A stretch of DNA of 64,000 nucleotides. Source: Mycolicibacterium pulveris. GTDB taxonomy: Bacteria > Actinomycetota > Actinomycetes > Mycobacteriales > Mycobacteriaceae. Location: NCBI RefSeq assembly GCF_010725725.1, contig NZ_AP022599.1, forward strand, positions 2,976,001-3,040,000. Reading direction: 5' to 3'. The position numbers and the translations under genes were made by a program. Of the stretch, positions 45,551 through 54,951 are shown in pieces; the stretch's first letter is position 1, and every line of letters starts with the position of its first letter. Below the pieces are notes generated by a model. It worked only from the letters and a program-made list of their open reading frames with translations, was not told the DNA's origin and ran no database searches.

Positions 45551-47920
45551 TTACTTCGTGGCTTGTTCGATCAAATCCAGGATCGCGGCCGGGCTGGCAG
45601 GCAGCTTGGTCAGCGTCACCCCCAGCGGCGCCAGCGCGTCGTTGATGGCGTTGATCACCGCGGGCGTCGAGCCGATCGCGCCGCCCTCACCACAGCCTTT
45701 GTATCCGCCGACGCCCGGCCCGGGAATCTCGACGTGGCCGTACTCGATCACCGGCACCTCGGTGGTTGTCGGCAACAGGTAGTCGACAAACGTTGACGAC
45801 AACGGGTTTCCGTCGTCGTCGTAGACCATGTGCTCCAACAGCGCACCGCCGATGCCCTGCACGGTGCCGCCGGCGATCTGGCCCTCCACGACGGTGGGGT
45901 TGATCATCGGGCCGACGTCCTCGCTGACGATGTAGCGCGTCAACGTGACCCGGCCGGTCTGCACGTCGACCTCGCACGTGCACACGTGTGTGGCGTTGGC
46001 CCAGTGGATGGGGGCCTCCGAGGTGAACCGCGCCGTCGCCTCCAACGACGCGGACACATTCGGTGGCAACTGCTGTGGCTCGTAGTACGCCCGGTAGGCG
46101 AGGTCTGCGAAACTGACGCTCTTGTCGGGGTTGTCGCGCACGATCGCACGCGAGCCGACCAGTTCCACTTCGGTTTCGTCGACTTCGAGGCGATGCGCGG
46201 CCATGGCCAGGATCTGACTGCGCAACATCGCGCCGGCCTCGTTGACGGCGCCGGCGGTCATCGGCGCGCTGCGGCTGCCCTGGGTGCCCGCACCGTACGG
46301 GGTCACCGCGGTATCGCCCTGGATCGTCGACACATCGTTGATGTCGGCGCCCAGCGCATCGGCCGTCAGCTGGACGACCGTGGTCTCCAGGCTGTTACCC
46401 GTCGACCCGCCGTTGACGTAGACGTTGATCTTGCCGGTCGGCTCCATTCGGATGGTCGCGCCCTCGGTGGCCAGGTGCCCCGTCGCCGCGCCCGTCGGCT
46501 CGATGTACGCGGAGAAGCCAAGGCCGATGTAGCGGCCCTGGGCCAACGCGTCGGCCTGCTCCTTGCGGAAGCCCTCGTGGTCGAGGATTTTCACGGCCTG
46601 CTCGAAGGTGTCCGCCGGCGCGACGTGGTCGTAGGGCATGCCGTTGGGGTTGAAGTACGGCATCTCGTCGCCGCGAAGGATGTTGCGGCGGCGCAGCTCG
46701 ACCGGATCCATGTTCATCTTGCGGGCTGCGATGTCGAAAAGCATTTCCCGGGCCAGGGTTTCGTACTGCCACGGTCCGCGGTAGGCGGCAAGCCCGGCGG
46801 TGTTGGAGAACACCGTCTTGTAATTGAAGCTGGCCTTCGGGACGCGGTACGGCCCGGGGAAGAACATCCCGACCGCCGCGGTGGTCAGCACCGGATACGG
46901 GGTGGGATAGGCACCGATGTCGTAGGTGAAGTCGATGTCGGCGGCGAGGATATTGCCCTCCTCGTCGAACGCCATGCGCGCCTTGCCGTCGACGTGGCGG
47001 GCTTGGCCGGCCGACATCAGGTTCTCGCGCCGGTCCTCGATCCACTTGAGCGCCACGCCCGATTGCGCGTTCGACGTCGCGGAAGGAACCTTGCGGGCCG
47101 CGAGCATGATGCACATGTCCTCGCGCATCGGCACGACCTTCTGTCCGAAGCCGCCGCCGGTGTCGCGCATGATCACCCTGACGTTCTGCGCCGGGATGCC
47201 GAGCAGCCGAGCGCAGAAGGCCCTCAGCTCATGCGGGGTCTGCGTGGACGCCCACACCGTCAACTCACCGGCGGACGCCGCCCATTCGACGACCATGCCG
47301 CGCGTCTCGATCGGCACCGGCGAATGGATCTGCTGGTAGATGGGGGCCTCGGCCACATAGGCGGCGTTGGCGAAGGTCTCCTCGTCCGGCGGTGCGCCGG
47401 CCATTCCGCCCGCGACGTTGTCGGGGTAGGCCTCGTGCACGACCGGAACACCGGCCTCCGCACCCCCGACCGCCTTGGTGAAGTCCGCCACCGCGGGCAG
47501 CGGCTCGTAGTCGACCTCCACCCGCTCGACGGCGTCCTCGGCGAGGTACCGGCTGTCGGCGACCACGAGCGCGACGGGATCGCCGACGAACTTCGCCTCG
47601 CCCTCTGCCAGCGGTGGGCGCGGGGTGTCGGGCACGTCCTTGCCCGCCACGGCGTGCCAGGCCTCCTGGACGTCCGGGTTGAGGTCCGCGGCGGTGAACA
47701 CCGCGTGCACACCCGGCATGGCCAGCGCGGCCGAGGCATTGATGCCGTTGATCCGCGCCCGGGCGAACGGGCTGCGCACGAAGCACGCGTGCAGCATGCC
47801 CGGCCGGATCACGTCGTCGACGAACGTGCCGTGACCGGTGAGAAGCCGACTGTCCTCGACGCGCGCGACGCGGGTGCCCGCATAACGTGTTGCGACTGTT
47901 CCACCGAGAGGGGAAGCCAC
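45551..47920 (-). CDS. Molybdenum hydroxylase large (Mo-cofactor) subunit, CoxL-like with AYRGPW loop
   Basis: 789 aa from a GTG at 47920. The xanthine dehydrogenase/CO dehydrogenase catalytic fold: GTFVDDVIRPGMLHACFVRSP, GGGFGQKVVP, a QTPHELR region, and C-terminal GCGEGGAIGSTPAVINAINDAL (catalytic Glu). The active-site loop reads AYRGPWQ. True aerobic CO dehydrogenases have AYRCSFR and form II homologs AYRGAGR, so this is unlikely to be a CO dehydrogenase. Substrate unknown. Followed by the CoxG-, M- and S-like genes. Confidence 0.9.
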   Translation of the reverse strand: MASPLGGTVATRYAGTRVARVEDSRLLTGHGTFVDDVIRPGMLHACFVRSPFARARINGINASAALAMPGVHAVFTAADLNPDVQEAWHAVAGKDVPDTPRPPLAEGEAKFVGDPVALVVADSRYLAEDAVERVEVDYEPLPAVADFTKAVGGAEAGVPVVHEAYPDNVAGGMAGAPPDEETFANAAYVAEAPIYQQIHSPVPIETRGMVVEWAASAGELTVWASTQTPHELRAFCARLLGIPAQNVRVIMRDTGGGFGQKVVPMREDMCIMLAARKVPSATSNAQSGVALKWIEDRRENLMSAGQARHVDGKARMAFDEEGNILAADIDFTYDIGAYPTPYPVLTTAAVGMFFPGPYRVPKASFNYKTVFSNTAGLAAYRGPWQYETLAREMLFDIAARKMNMDPVELRRRNILRGDEMPYFNPNGMPYDHVAPADTFEQAVKILDHEGFRKEQADALAQGRYIGLGFSAYIEPTGAATGHLATEGATIRMEPTGKINVYVNGGSTGNSLETTVVQLTADALGADINDVSTIQGDTAVTPYGAGTQGSRSAPMTAGAVNEAGAMLRSQILAMAAHRLEVDETEVELVGSRAIVRDNPDKSVSFADLAYRAYYEPQQLPPNVSASLEATARFTSEAPIHWANATHVCTCEVDVQTGRVTLTRYIVSEDVGPMINPTVVEGQIAGGTVQGIGGALLEHMVYDDDGNPLSSTFVDYLLPTTTEVPVIEYGHVEIPGPGVGGYKGCGEGGAIGSTPAVINAINDALAPLGVTLTKLPASPAAILDLIEQATK

Positions 47921-48017
47921 GGGTATCGCTCCAATCCGAAGACTTGAAGAGTCTCGTTATCCTACTTCGGTAAACAAAATGCCGGAAGTGGAGAATGACA
48001 TTATCGGATGGTCTGTC

Positions 48018-49139
48018 TCATCCGTCGTGATGGATCCGGCCGCTGGTCTCCGTCAGCGGCCGCCCTCCGCCGCCCCACCGCCGGGCGATGATCTCCGCGG
48101 CGATCGACACCGCGGTCTCCTCCGGTGTGCGGGCCCCCAGATCCAACCCGATCGGGCTCGCCAACCGGTCCAGGTCCGCGTCCGTCAGGCCCACCTCGCG
48201 CAACCGGGCCATCCGATCGTCATGCGTGCGCCGCGACCCCATCACCCCGATGTAGCCGACCTCGGGCAGCCGCAGCGCGACCTGTAGCACCGGGACGTCG
48301 AACTTGGGGTCGTGGGTGAGCACGCAGATCGCCGTCCGCGCGTCGATGGCGCCGTGCTCGGCCTGTTCCGCCAGATATTTGTCGGGCCACTTGACGACGA
48401 CCTCGTCGGCGCCGGGAAAGCGTTCGGGCGTCGCGAACACCGGCCGTGCGTCGCAGACCGTCACCCGATAACCCAGCAGCGCGGCCTGCCGGGCGAGCGC
48501 ACCGGCGAAGTCGATCGCCCCGAAGATCAGCATCCGAGGCCGCGGAGCATGGCTGGCGACGAACACCTCCATGCCGGTTTCCTGGCGCTGGCCGTCGGGG
48601 CCGTATGACAACACGGTCGTGCGCCCCGCGGCGAGCAGCCCTCTGGCGTCGTCGGTGACCGCCGCGTCGAGGCGCACCGAGCCGAGCGTGCCGTCGGCCG
48701 AGTCCGGCCCGATGACCAGCCTGCGACCGATGACCTGGGGGTCGGGGTGGGCGATGACCGTCGCGACGGCGGTGGGGCGATGCGCGGCGATGTCGTCGGC
48801 GATGGCCTGCAACTGCGGGAAGTTCTCGCGCGACATCGGTTCGGCGAAGATGTCGATGATGCCGCCGCAGGTGAGCCCGACGGCGAACGCGTCGTCGTCG
48901 CTGAAGCCGTAGCGCTGCAATTCCGGCCTGCCCGACGCGACCACCTCGTTGGCCAGTTCGTATACCGCGGACTCGACGCAGCCGCCGGACACCGAGCCGG
49001 CGACCGTGCCGTCGGGGGAGACGACCATGGTGGCGCCGGGTTGGCGCGGCGCCGACCGGATGGTGCGCACGACGGTGGCGACGCCCGCGGTGCCGCCGGC
49101 CCGCCAGACCGAAAGCAGCTGATCGAGTACGTCGCGCAC
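48018..49139 (-). CDS. XdhC/CoxF-family molybdenum hydroxylase maturation factor
   Basis: 373 aa from a GTG at 49139. The N-terminal XdhC domain (VATVVRTIRSAPRQPGATMVV, GSVSGGCVESAVYE, GLTCGGIIDIF) and the C-terminal XdhC Rossmann domain (MLIFGAIDFAGALARQAALLGYRVTVCDARP, GYIGVMGSRRTHDDRM). Such proteins insert sulfurated Mo cofactor into enzymes of the xanthine dehydrogenase family. It is 97 bases upstream of the CoxL-like gene and thus first of the cluster. Confidence 0.92.
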   Translation of the reverse strand: MRDVLDQLLSVWRAGGTAGVATVVRTIRSAPRQPGATMVVSPDGTVAGSVSGGCVESAVYELANEVVASGRPELQRYGFSDDDAFAVGLTCGGIIDIFAEPMSRENFPQLQAIADDIAAHRPTAVATVIAHPDPQVIGRRLVIGPDSADGTLGSVRLDAAVTDDARGLLAAGRTTVLSYGPDGQRQETGMEVFVASHAPRPRMLIFGAIDFAGALARQAALLGYRVTVCDARPVFATPERFPGADEVVVKWPDKYLAEQAEHGAIDARTAICVLTHDPKFDVPVLQVALRLPEVGYIGVMGSRRTHDDRMARLREVGLTDADLDRLASPIGLDLGARTPEETAVSIAAEIIARRWGGGGRPLTETSGRIHHDG

Positions 49140-49229
49140 GCTCGCAGTGTAGGCCGGAAGCGCTCTCCGCTGGGCGAATGCTCAGCGAGTTAGGGTGGGA
49201 GGTCATCTCGGCGGGGAAACGAGGCCACG

Positions 49230-49883
49230 ATGCGACAGGTGATGGCGGCTGCGATCGTCGCGATTGCGGCGTGCACGACGCCCGCGGTGGCCGGCGCGTC
49301 GCCGGCGCAACCGGTGCCGCCGGTGTCCGACGCGGCACGCGCCGCCGGCCTCGTCGACGTGCGGACGGTGGTGCCGGATGCGCTCGTCGACCTGCGCTAC
49401 GCGACGCCCGACAACTTCGTCGGCGAACAGCTGTATCCGTCCGACGCGCGGTGTCTGGTGCACGAGTCGATGGCCGCGGGCCTTGCGACGGCCGCTGATG
49501 CGCTGCGCCCGGACGTGCTGGTGTTCTGGGACTGCTACCGTCCGCACGCCGTGCAGGTGCGGATGTACGAGGCGGTGTCGGACCCCGGCTGGGTGGCGCG
49601 GCCGGGGCGCTACGCGCGCAGCCACGAAGCAGGGCTCTCGGTGGACGTGACGTTGGCGCGCGACGGCGAACCGCTCGACATGGGCACCGGCTTCGACGAG
49701 TTCGTGCCCCGCGCCAACGCCTATGCCATCGAAGGCGTCAGCACGGCCGAGCAACAGAACCGGGCGCGGTTGCGCGACGCGATGAAACTCGGTGGGCTGA
49801 CGGTGTATTCGGGCGAGTGGTGGCACTTCGACGGCCCGAACGCCTATGGCGACCATCCGATTCTCGACGTGCCGGTGAACTAG
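49230..49883 (+). CDS. Secreted D-alanyl-D-alanine dipeptidase (VanX-like, M15D)
   Basis: 217 aa. Signal peptide residues 1-25. The zinc-dipeptidase motifs are RYARSHEAGLSVDVTL (zinc His and Asp in SxHxxGxxxD) and GEWWHFD (catalytic Glu and zinc His). DLRYATPDNFVG and FWDCYRPHAVQ are also family-typical. It hydrolyses D-Ala-D-Ala in the periplasm; a peptidoglycan recycling role is more likely than vancomycin resistance. It diverges from the xdhC-like gene (90 bases between starts). Confidence 0.88.
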   Translation: MRQVMAAAIVAIAACTTPAVAGASPAQPVPPVSDAARAAGLVDVRTVVPDALVDLRYATPDNFVGEQLYPSDARCLVHESMAAGLATAADALRPDVLVFWDCYRPHAVQVRMYEAVSDPGWVARPGRYARSHEAGLSVDVTLARDGEPLDMGTGFDEFVPRANAYAIEGVSTAEQQNRARLRDAMKLGGLTVYSGEWWHFDGPNAYGDHPILDVPVN

Positions 49884-50353
49884 CCGGCTTTCTGCCACAG
49901 GCAGTCACCGCTGAGCACCGCCTCGAACATCCTGGGCGGCACGGTGATCGAGAGTGGTTGACCGGGCTGGCCCTCCGTCACCTGAGGTGGACCGACCACC
50001 CCGGCGCTGACGACCTCCGACAGTGCTGCGCGACAGCTGCTTTCCGGGTTCCGTGGAGTGGCGGTCCAAGCGCCCTCGGCGACTTCGGGGTTGCGCTTGC
50101 CCTGTCCGCGAAGCGTGATCTCCGGCCCGTAGCTCAACCACCGGTCGTTCGGCGGTTGCGGCGTGGTCACCGGTTGCCACCGGCCGTCCCGGCAGATCAG
50201 CGGCATCATCGCGTCCGGGAGCACGGTTGCCGCATCGGACAGATCGGCCGGGCACGGCGTATTCGGTTGTGGTGCAGCAGGATCAGCGGCGGCAACCGCG
50301 GGTGCGGACACCAGTGCCGCCGCCGTGACGAGCGCGATGATGTTGCGGCGCAT
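49880..50353 (-). CDS. Small secreted protein of unknown function
   Basis: 157 aa from the ATG at 50353 (GTG at 50359 is an alternative). Signal peptide (IIALVTAAALVSAPAVAAA). Four cysteines in the mature part (TPCPADLS, LICRDGRW, SSCRAALS, GDCLWQKAG) probably form two disulfides. It converges with and overlaps the VanX-like gene by 4 bases, and follows the DUF4185 gene within 2 bases, so it is likely co-expressed with it. No recognised domain. Confidence 0.75.
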   Translation of the reverse strand: MRRNIIALVTAAALVSAPAVAAADPAAPQPNTPCPADLSDAATVLPDAMMPLICRDGRWQPVTTPQPPNDRWLSYGPEITLRGQGKRNPEVAEGAWTATPRNPESSCRAALSEVVSAGVVGPPQVTEGQPGQPLSITVPPRMFEAVLSGDCLWQKAG

Positions 50354-50355
50354 GC

Positions 50356-52485
50356 TCACACCTTGTCGAGATCTGTGCTCATCAGCATCACGTTGTACTC
50401 CGACCACAGCGACAGGTTCCAGTACAGTTCGGAGCCGGTGCCCAACGTGGACGGCGACCAGGGATGCATCATCGGGGCGTAGATGCCGCCGTTCTGCTGG
50501 GTCATCAACACCTTCGCGCCTGACCACGCGCCCTCCGGCCTGTCGGCGGTGCGCATCACGATGTTGTTGAACTGATCGGCGTGCAGCACAACGTATTTGC
50601 CGAGATGCTCGTTGTACTGGACCGACATCTCGCTGACCTGGTTGCCGGTCCTGGCGACGCCGCAGGCGCCTCGATCGACGCCGAATACCGGCGTGGCCTT
50701 GCCGGGGTCGTTTCGGTACCAGCCGGCCGGAGTGCTCCAGAACCAGCCTCTTGATCCGCCGTTGTAGTACTCGTACTTGCTGAGATCGAGGATGTCCTTC
50801 TCGGGAACGCGGGCCAGATGCGCGGCGCCCTGGCGCCCGTTCGGGGTGCCGTACACGTAGACGTAGCCGTCGTCACCCCGGACGAACGCCGACTGCTGGA
50901 AGTTCTGGTGACCGCTCCACGGGTTGTTGTAGCGCACGGAAGTGGGTGCGACGGTCCAGTTCTCGCCGTTGTCGGTCGAGTATGCGATCGCGGAGTAGTT
51001 GGTGGTCCAGTGGCCGGGCGCACCCCATTGGGAGACCGACATGAAGCTGACGTACTGGGTGGCGCCGAACTGGGTGTCGGGCGTCGGGACGGAGATGCCC
51101 GCCGTGGGAATCAGCGTCACCCCGGTCGGCAGCCCCGGCGCGGGGTGGATGATCTGCCTGGCGAATGTCGGGCTCGACAGCGGTGCTCCACCGAACATGT
51201 TGCCGTTGAACCATTCCCCGGCTGGGATCGTCATTCCGTCCGCGAGGTTGTAGTCGGAGCTGCGGAACAGCGTGTTGAGCCGCCAGATCCCGGACATGTT
51301 GGGGCCGCTGAAGGTGTCCCCGACCGCGATGAGGACCTGGTGTTCGTTCCACGGGGTCGACGGATCGTCTGTCATGCCGTTGTCCCACATGACACCGACG
51401 TCGGTGCCCCACACGCCGAACCGCTCGGCGGTGTTGTTCGTCGGGTAGTTACCGGTCACCCAGTCGATGAACATCGTGGACGGGCTGAGCTGCTGGCCGG
51501 GCGTCGGGAAGCCCGGTCTCGGATTGGCGGCCGCGGCGGCCAACGCAAGGCTGGTGGTGGTCTGGGCTGCGGTGGATTCCGCAGTGTCTTGGCCGCTCAG
51601 GCCGGTGAGGAAGCTCTCGAACTCGCGGCGGGCGAACGCGAGCAGGCCCCACATGAGCGCCGGCTGGGTCGGCGTCGTCGGCGCGGTGCCCGCCAGCGGG
51701 TTCAGCACCCAGTTGACCACGTTGGACACCAGCGTCGTCACCGCCGAGAACAGGTCCTGCGGCGGGGTCGGCGGTGACGCCGGAGCGACCTCGGTGACGT
51801 CGGCAGTCGCCGAGGTCGCGGCCATCTTGGGGGACATCAGCCTCAGGGAGGCCGCCGCCAGCACACGCGCATCGACGAACTGCGCCACCGGCTGGTTGCG
51901 CCGCACCGGGGTGGCCGGGTCGTCGAGGGAGTCTGCGGTGCCCGCAGACGTGGTCCCGATCTGCTGGTCGGCTGCCGTCTCGGTGGTCGAGTCCGCGCTG
52001 CGGGACTTCGACGAGCTCGGCGACGGGTGCGTCGTCGCCGCATCGTCTCCAGCGTCTTCAGCGGGTGGGGCCGTCGACCCCTCCGACTCGACCGGCTCGG
52101 GCTCCGGCGTCTCGGGGACGACAGCGGGTTCTTCCTCGGCTGGTTCTTCTTGGGTGGCGCCGTCGTCTTCGACGTCGGAGTCCTCGGTTGTCTCGTCGGT
52201 CGTCTCGTCGGCAGGCGAGGTGCCGGTGTTGGTCTGGGCCGTCACGACACCGGTTGTGCCGGTGGATTCGTCGTCGGTGCTCGAATCGGTCGTCGGCGGT
52301 GTCTCAGTGCCCTGCGACTTCGCGCCGGCCGAGGGGGACGACGAGCTCTCCGCCGATGACGTCGACGCGGCTGAATCGGTGCTGTCGTCGGCCAACGCCA
52401 CCCCGTGTCCGGTGGCGATTGCCGTGCCGACCCCCAATGCGACAGCGAGTCCCCCGACGCGGCCGATATGAGCTGCGGCTCCCAT
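50356..52485 (-). CDS. Secreted DUF4185-domain protein with long acidic Ser/Thr/Glu linker
   Basis: 709 aa from the ATG at 52485 (GGAGG nine bases upstream; a GTG at 52494 would leave no spacing). Signal peptide 1 to about 32. Residues about 35-210 are a low-complexity linker rich in Ser, Thr, Glu, Pro. The C-terminal DUF4185 domain (about 330-709) contains FGVWGTDVGVMWDNG, IAVGDTFSGPNMSG and GWFWSTPAGWYRN, a beta-propeller-like fold resembling glycosyl hydrolases. Surface or secreted; substrate unknown. Confidence 0.85.
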   Translation of the reverse strand: MGAAAHIGRVGGLAVALGVGTAIATGHGVALADDSTDSAASTSSAESSSSPSAGAKSQGTETPPTTDSSTDDESTGTTGVVTAQTNTGTSPADETTDETTEDSDVEDDGATQEEPAEEEPAVVPETPEPEPVESEGSTAPPAEDAGDDAATTHPSPSSSKSRSADSTTETAADQQIGTTSAGTADSLDDPATPVRRNQPVAQFVDARVLAAASLRLMSPKMAATSATADVTEVAPASPPTPPQDLFSAVTTLVSNVVNWVLNPLAGTAPTTPTQPALMWGLLAFARREFESFLTGLSGQDTAESTAAQTTTSLALAAAAANPRPGFPTPGQQLSPSTMFIDWVTGNYPTNNTAERFGVWGTDVGVMWDNGMTDDPSTPWNEHQVLIAVGDTFSGPNMSGIWRLNTLFRSSDYNLADGMTIPAGEWFNGNMFGGAPLSSPTFARQIIHPAPGLPTGVTLIPTAGISVPTPDTQFGATQYVSFMSVSQWGAPGHWTTNYSAIAYSTDNGENWTVAPTSVRYNNPWSGHQNFQQSAFVRGDDGYVYVYGTPNGRQGAAHLARVPEKDILDLSKYEYYNGGSRGWFWSTPAGWYRNDPGKATPVFGVDRGACGVARTGNQVSEMSVQYNEHLGKYVVLHADQFNNIVMRTADRPEGAWSGAKVLMTQQNGGIYAPMMHPWSPSTLGTGSELYWNLSLWSEYNVMLMSTDLDKV

Positions 52486-52585
52486 GGTGTTCACCCTCCA
52501 AGTACTTCTCCCCCGTCAATTTGCCTACGGGCAATTAAAGCGAACCTCGAAGATGATCACAGCAAAAGGGTCAAATGTCTCAGAA

Positions 52586-52605
52586 ACCACAGGCGACTCT
52601 GTGGT
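52586..52605. terminator. Short inverted repeat between minus-strand genes
   Basis: ACCACAG (52586-52592) pairs with CTGTGGT (52599-52605) across a 6-base loop. On the minus strand it follows the YciI-like gene (ends 52702) and is followed by a short T-rich stretch, so it could terminate that transcript. Confidence 0.35.
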
Positions 52606-52701
52606 GTTGATCTTGATGGGCTTTTGAACGGCACCGAGAACATCGAGCAATGTCGGGGTAATCGGTTGGTCCGGGCCGGCGGCGATAGCGGCCGCCGGGC
52701 G

Positions 52702-53067
52702 TCAGGGCGTGATACCGGCCTCGCGCAGCGCCTGCTCATAGAGGTCGGTGGCCTCGGTGAGGCCCTCGTCGACCCAGGTGTCCACCACGCCGACGCGGTC
52801 GGCGACCAGCTGGCCCCGGTTCAGCCAGACCTGAAATGCGTCGTCGCGGCGCAGCGCGTCGATCTGCGCCGTCGATCCCTGGATGAGGACGAAGCCCCCC
52901 AGCTCGATGCTCTGCGGTTTGAGGATGGCGATGTCGAAGCGCTCGATCGCGCCGTCGTCGACCAGACGCCCGAGGTAGTCCCGCGTCTCCCGCAGGAGTG
53001 CGAGCGCCTGCGGTTCGCGCCCGGGAGTGGGAAGTCCCCATGCGACCCAGAATCCTGCTTCAGCCAT
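52702..53067 (-). CDS. Conserved hypothetical, dimeric alpha-beta barrel (YciI-like)
   Basis: 121 aa. The predicted alternating beta/alpha pattern and blocks FDIAILKPQSIELGGFVLIQGST and DDAFQVWLNRGQLVADRVGVVDTWVDEG resemble the YciI/EthD dimeric alpha-beta barrel superfamily. No catalytic residues are obvious. It diverges from the MFS gene with 53 bases between starts; the palindrome CCACATGTGG at 53092-53101 lies in the gap and could be a shared operator. Confidence 0.65.
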   Translation of the reverse strand: MAEAGFWVAWGLPTPGREPQALALLRETRDYLGRLVDDGAIERFDIAILKPQSIELGGFVLIQGSTAQIDALRRDDAFQVWLNRGQLVADRVGVVDTWVDEGLTEATDLYEQALREAGITP

Positions 53068-53120
53068 TGGTTCCTTCTACACCACATGTGGCGGTCGGCC
53101 AATCGTGCGACGCTCCTTGG

Positions 53121-54389
53121 ATGCTGGAACGCCACCCGCCGGGGCGCGCATGGGCCGCGGTCGTACTGCTCGCGATCGTCGGCACGCTGAACTACGCCGA
53201 CCGATTTCTGCCCGCGGTGCTGGCCGAACCGATCAAACAAGAGCTGGCGCTGTCGGACACGATGATCGGCGTCATCAACGGGTTCGGATTCCTGGTCGTG
53301 TATGCCGTGGTCGGTATCGCGATCGCACGGGTCGCCGACCGGGGCGCGTTCGGTCTGGTGATCTCGATCTGTCTGAGCCTCTGGGGCGCGATGACGATGC
53401 TGGGCGGGGCGGTGCAGTCCGGATTTCAGCTGGTGCTCACCCGTGTCGGGGTCGCGATCGGGGAAGCGGGCAGCACCCCGGCCGCACATGCCTACGTGGC
53501 GCGGAATTTCGTGCCGGAACGACGGGCGGCGCCGTTGGCCGTCATCACGCTGGCCATCCCGTTCGCAAGTGCCGCGAGCCTGATTGGCGGTGGCCTACTG
53601 GCCCAGTCACTGGGCTGGCGAACGGCTTTCGTGGTGATGGGTGCCGTCAGCGTGGTGTTCGCCCCGCTGGTGCTGCTCGTTCTGGGGCGGCGCCAGACCA
53701 TGCCGGCCGCGCCGGCGACAAGCGCGGCGCCGTCGGGTAACCCGTGGGACCTGCTGAGCAAGCCGGCGTTTCTGATGATCGTCGGCGGAGGGGCGTGTGT
53801 CTCGTTCGCGGGCTACGCGCTGACGGCGTTCGCGCCTGCGTATCTGGTTCGTACCCGCGGAATGTCGCTGGGTGAGGTCGGCGTGCAGTACGGGGTGGCA
53901 AGCGGTCTGACCGGGATCGTGGGTCTCCTCGTCGTCGGCAGGATCGCAGACCGCCTGTCGGCCAGGGATCCCCGCTGGCTGCTCTGGCTGGTCGGCGTGA
54001 TGATCGCGGCGCTGCTGCCCTTTTCGGCACTGGCGTTCCTGGTCGAGGGCCGGGCGCTGTGCATCTGGTTCATCGCGATGAGCTACGTGATCGGCACGGC
54101 ATACATGGCTCCGTCGATCGCGGCGATTCAACGGCTGGTCCGGGTGGAGCAGCGCGCGACCGCCTCCGCGATCTTCCTGTTCTTCGGCGCCATCGTCGGC
54201 TCGGCCGGCCCGTTTCTGACCGGTCTCATCAGCGATGCGCTGACGGCGGAGATGGGGGTGATGGCGCTTGGGCGCGCGCTGCTGGTCGTTCCGGTGGCGC
54301 AGATCGCCGCGATCGGCTGCTACCTGGCGGCCAGTGGGCGGTTCACGCGCGAAATCGTCGACGCGCCGGAACTGGCAACGGCGAATTGA
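53121..54389 (+). CDS. Major facilitator superfamily transporter
   Basis: 422 aa from the ATG at 53121, about 12 membrane segments. MFS signatures: NYADRFLPAVLAEPIKQELALSDTMIGVINGFGF in parts, the loop-2 motif RVADRGAFG, and a second RIADRLSARDPRW. The first helix (VVLLAIVGTLNYADRF) resembles the anion:cation/spinster-like MFS group, which exports lipids or organic acids; substrate unknown. It diverges from the small YciI-like gene. Confidence 0.88.
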   Translation: MLERHPPGRAWAAVVLLAIVGTLNYADRFLPAVLAEPIKQELALSDTMIGVINGFGFLVVYAVVGIAIARVADRGAFGLVISICLSLWGAMTMLGGAVQSGFQLVLTRVGVAIGEAGSTPAAHAYVARNFVPERRAAPLAVITLAIPFASAASLIGGGLLAQSLGWRTAFVVMGAVSVVFAPLVLLVLGRRQTMPAAPATSAAPSGNPWDLLSKPAFLMIVGGGACVSFAGYALTAFAPAYLVRTRGMSLGEVGVQYGVASGLTGIVGLLVVGRIADRLSARDPRWLLWLVGVMIAALLPFSALAFLVEGRALCIWFIAMSYVIGTAYMAPSIAAIQRLVRVEQRATASAIFLFFGAIVGSAGPFLTGLISDALTAEMGVMALGRALLVVPVAQIAAIGCYLAASGRFTREIVDAPELATAN

Positions 54390-54951
54390 CCGCCGTGGCA
54401 GGCGCCGCGCACCTGGCCGCGCGCATGGGCCTTCGCTGTTTGCTGTAACGCGATGTCCATGGCGCAACGGCGCGCCGAAAGACGGCGCAACCGCAGTGGT
54501 CGATCGCGCGCTGAGCGCGACCTGGCGCCGTCGTGACCGCAGCGCAAACAATGGCCTTCAAGGTCGTCGGCGCCCGAGAACTTCTGTGGCCATTGGGCAA
54601 ACTCGATGGCCTAGCGCCACGTGCCTCAGGGCTCCGCAGATGAATTCGCTCAAGGCTCACGATCGGCGCCACGCGGCGGGGTCGTGAATTGGGTAGAGGC
54701 GTTCGTTGATCCCGATACTCAGCAAAGTTTGAATAGCGTGCAGTCATTGAATAGGCTGCAGATTTAGCGAAAGAAACGTTTTCCTAGACAACTCCGAGTA
54801 ATGTGGGGAACACGTTGCAATCGACGACGTGCAATGGCCTGTGACTTTGACGTGCTCGAGGGGGTTTTCTGAGGTTTCGCCGACAAAACGACGCACAGGC
54901 ACTGGAGGCGACTTCGCCCATTGCCGGGATGCAGGCTGGACGAACCAGGCG
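54390..54951. other. Intergenic region, no gene supported
   Basis: About 560 bases between the MFS gene and the MarR-type gene. Short overlapping frames show no family signal. It is AT-richer to the right of 54690. GGGAACACGTTGCA at 54806-54819 resembles a KstR site but lacks the first T, so it was not called. A MarR promoter probably lies in the right third. Confidence 0.5.

Noticed and set aside
43503..49139. Aerobic carbon monoxide dehydrogenase
   Set aside because: The large subunit lacks the AYRCSFR active-site loop and gene order differs, so only the broader molybdenum hydroxylase assignment is kept.
53092..53101. Palindrome CCACATGTGG as an operator
   Set aside because: Ten-base palindrome between divergent genes, but short and without a matching known consensus; left only as a remark.
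54806..54819. GGGAACACGTTGCA as another KstR site
   Set aside because: The first T of TnnAACnnGTTnnA is replaced by G, and the downstream MarR gene is not in the known regulon.
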